A DNA stretch of 64,000 bases from Nocardioides kribbensis. GTDB lineage: Bacteria > Actinomycetota > Actinomycetes > Propionibacteriales > Nocardioidaceae. This document shows, in pieces, positions 62,632 through 64,000 of the stretch (positions within the stretch are counted from its first letter, which is position 1; every line of letters starts with the position of its first letter). The DNA lies in NCBI RefSeq assembly GCF_015070375.1, contig NZ_JADCLL010000004.1, positions 62,001 through 126,000 on the forward strand. The letters run 5' to 3'. The notes below the pieces were generated by a model. That model searched no databases and had not been told where the DNA came from. It worked only from the letters and a program-made list of their open reading frames with translations. A program made the translations under genes and the position numbers.

Positions 62632-63039
62632 TCAGACGCGGCGGCGCTTGGGAGGGCGGCAGCCGTTGTGCGGGGTGGGCGTGACGTCCTGGATGGTGCC
62701 GACCTCGAGGCCGATGGCACCCAGCGAGCGAATCGCGGTCTCACGACCCGACCCCGGACCCTTGACGAAGACGTCGATCTTCTTCATCCCGTGGTCCATG
62801 GCCCGACGCCCGGCGGCCTCGGCGGCCATCTGCGCGGCGTAGGGGGTGGACTTGCGCGAGCCCTTGAAGCCGACGGTGCCGGCCGAGGCCCACGAGATCA
62901 CCGCACCGGTGGGGTCGGTGATCGTGACGATGGTGTTGTTGAACGTGCTCTTGATGTGGGCTTCGCCCTGAGCGACGTTCTTCTTCTCCTTGCGGCGCAC
63001 CTTCTTGGCGCCGGCCGCTGCGCGGCTCTTGGGAGGCAT
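62632..63039 (-). CDS. rpsK: Ribosomal protein S11
   Basis: 135 residues with conserved [44 protein letters not shown] and CRPPKRRRV end. ATG 63039 preceded by CAGGAG. Lies between rpsM and rpsD. Confidence 0.98.
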   Translation of the reverse strand: MPPKSRAAAGAKKVRRKEKKNVAQGEAHIKSTFNNTIVTITDPTGAVISWASAGTVGFKGSRKSTPYAAQMAAEAAGRRAMDHGMKKIDVFVKGPGSGRETAIRSLGAIGLEVGTIQDVTPTPHNGCRPPKRRRV

Positions 63040-63107
63040 GCGTTATCTCCTGGGGTAGCTGGTCGTTGAGGTGAGGAAGGGCAGGTGGGACGGCGCGGGC
63101 CGTCGCG

Positions 63108-63482
63108 TCACTTGGCCTTCTTCTTGCCGGCAACCGTGCGCTTGGGACCCTTGCGGGTGCGCGCGTTGGTCTTGGTGCGCTGACCGCGGACCGGAAGGCC
63201 CATGCGGTGGCGGCGACCCTGGTAGCTGCCGATCTCGATCTTGCGACGGATGTCGGCCTGGACCTCGCGACGGAGGTCACCCTCGATCTTGAAGTTGGCT
63301 TCGATGGCGTCGCGGAGCTTGACCAGCTCCTCGTCACCCAGCTGGTGCACGCGGGTGTTCGGGTCGACCCCGGTCTCGGCGAGCAGCTGCTGGGAGCGGG
63401 TACGGCCGATGCCGTAGATGTAGGTGAGAGCGATCTCGATGCGCTTGTCGCGCGGGAGATCCACTCCAACGAGGCGTGCCAT
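63108..63482 (-). CDS. rpsM: Ribosomal protein S13
   Basis: 124 residues: [64 protein letters not shown]. It binds 16S rRNA at the head of the small subunit. ATG 63482 preceded by GAAGGGACC. Confidence 0.98.
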   Translation of the reverse strand: MARLVGVDLPRDKRIEIALTYIYGIGRTRSQQLLAETGVDPNTRVHQLGDEELVKLRDAIEANFKIEGDLRREVQADIRRKIEIGSYQGRRHRMGLPVRGQRTKTNARTRKGPKRTVAGKKKAK

Positions 63483-63691
63483 GTGTCTGGCGGTCCCTTC
63501 GGGTAGTCCACAGAGGTTTCTGGTCGTGTCGCGCCCCGGGGGGATGTCGACGGCGAGCCGTCGTGCCCGGGCCCCGGCCTCTGCTCCGGGGGTGGTTCGC
63601 CGCGTCCAGGGCGGCTAAGCGATCACGTTGAGGTGTGTTCAGTTGTGGTGGTGCGGGTGGTGCGGGGTGCAGCCGGGCTGCAGCGGGCCTC
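63483..63691. other. rpmJ-rpsM spacer
   Basis: The 209-nt spacer holds an inverted repeat (CGACGGC and GCCGTCG, 63549-63564), CCCCGGGG-type stems and, at 63645-63690, a GTGGTGCGGG tract like that after rpoA. No gene is seen. Confidence 0.55.
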
Positions 63692-63805
63692 TCAGCCCTG
63701 GCGCTGCTTGTGTCGCGGGTTCTCGCAGATGACCATGACGCGGCCGTGGCGACGGATCACCTGGCACTTGTCGCAGATCTTCTTGACGCTGGGGTTGACC
63801 TTCAT
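63692..63805 (-). CDS. rpmJ: Ribosomal protein L36
   Basis: 37 residues: [20 protein letters not shown] and then [17 protein letters not shown]. The zinc ligands (CxxC, C and H) of the C-plus form are present. ATG with GAAAGGACC upstream. Too short for most gene-calling cut-offs. Confidence 0.97.
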   Translation of the reverse strand: MKVNPSVKKICDKCQVIRRHGRVMVICENPRHKQRQG

Positions 63806-63879
63806 CGCGGAGGTCCTTTCGTGGCCCCGGGGGGCTGTCGGCTTGACGCGTGCGCCGGCGAGCGGTCTCGCGGCACCGC

Positions 63880-64000
63880 TTACTTGTAGCGGTAGACGAT
63901 GCGACCCCGGGTGAGGTCGTACGGCGAGAGCTCCACCACCACGCGGTCCTCGGGGAGGATCCGGATGTAGTGCTGGCGCATCTTGCCGCTGATGTGGGCG
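63880..64000 (-). CDS. infA: Translation initiation factor IF-1 (C-terminal 40 residues, cut by window edge)
   Basis: Reading on the minus strand into the window gives [20 protein letters not shown] then [19 protein letters not shown] and a TAA stop. This is the end of IF-1, an OB-fold protein of 72-73 residues; the N-terminal part is outside the window. 74 nt upstream of rpmJ. Confidence 0.97.
   Translation of the reverse strand, partial: AHISGKMRQHYIRILPEDRVVVELSPYDLTRGRIVYRYK

Overview
The window is very GC-rich DNA with many GTG starts, very short gene spacing and frequent GTGA/ATGA stop-start overlaps. Gene content (fused CydDC, a DevR/DosR two-component pair, the enolase-DivIC-DUF501-Ppx block, and the infA-rpmJ-rpsM-rpsK-rpsD-rpoA-rplQ string) points to an actinobacterium, probably Nocardioides-like; the family-level placement is inference from gene style. 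No phage, transposase, integrase or CRISPR array was seen. It reads as core chromosome with small accessory patches.

Layout. 0-7.6 kb: a truncated IMPACT-family gene, a TSUP transporter, a class A beta-lactamase lipoprotein, a BtuF-like protein, a secreted protein, a DUF2695-like protein and an AAA/VWA pair. 7.6-18.8 kb: what looks like a hypoxia/dormancy island, with a tandem universal stress protein, an adenylate cyclase, YchJ, a flavin-binding PPOX-fold protein, a DevS-type haem-GAF histidine kinase, and cytochrome bd (cydA-cydB-cydDC) whose last gene is the DevR-type regulator. Sites of the form GGGAC-N4-GTCCC, the DosR box pattern, sit before cydA, before the PPOX gene and between the stress protein and the cyclase. 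18.9-28.4 kb: a kinase-like protein, GNAT, a four-gene glycine betaine ABC importer, cystathionine beta-synthase, an SGNH hydrolase, a Bax inhibitor-1 family protein and a methyltransferase. 28.4-40 kb: a tRNA with UAA anticodon, def, an ACT protein, a uracil-DNA glycosylase, ppx-DUF501-divIC-eno, mazG, a lipoprotein and mfd.

40.2-47.4 kb is a lipid-catabolism patch: three acyl-CoA dehydrogenases, an SDR, a PAP2 protein, an esterase and a lipoprotein. It ends in a convergent intergenic region holding a 131-bp tandem array of hairpins (47377-47953). 48.2-54.7 kb: a PucR regulator divergent from a complete Liv-type ABC importer. 54.8-60.1 kb: a methyltransferase, truA, a membrane protein, a thioredoxin-reductase-like flavoprotein that lacks the redox cysteines, a PfkB kinase and a short GntR regulator. 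From 60.1 kb to the end lies the ribosomal-protein/rpoA operon on the minus strand, cut inside infA.

The most unusual signals are the DosR-like circuit with devR embedded in the cyd operon, the 131-bp hairpin array, the class I tRNA carrying a Leu(UAA) anticodon, and several compact palindromes beside gene starts. At least nine genes have a TANNNT-like or CAGGAT -10 hexamer 6-8 nt before the start codon, which suggests leaderless transcripts.
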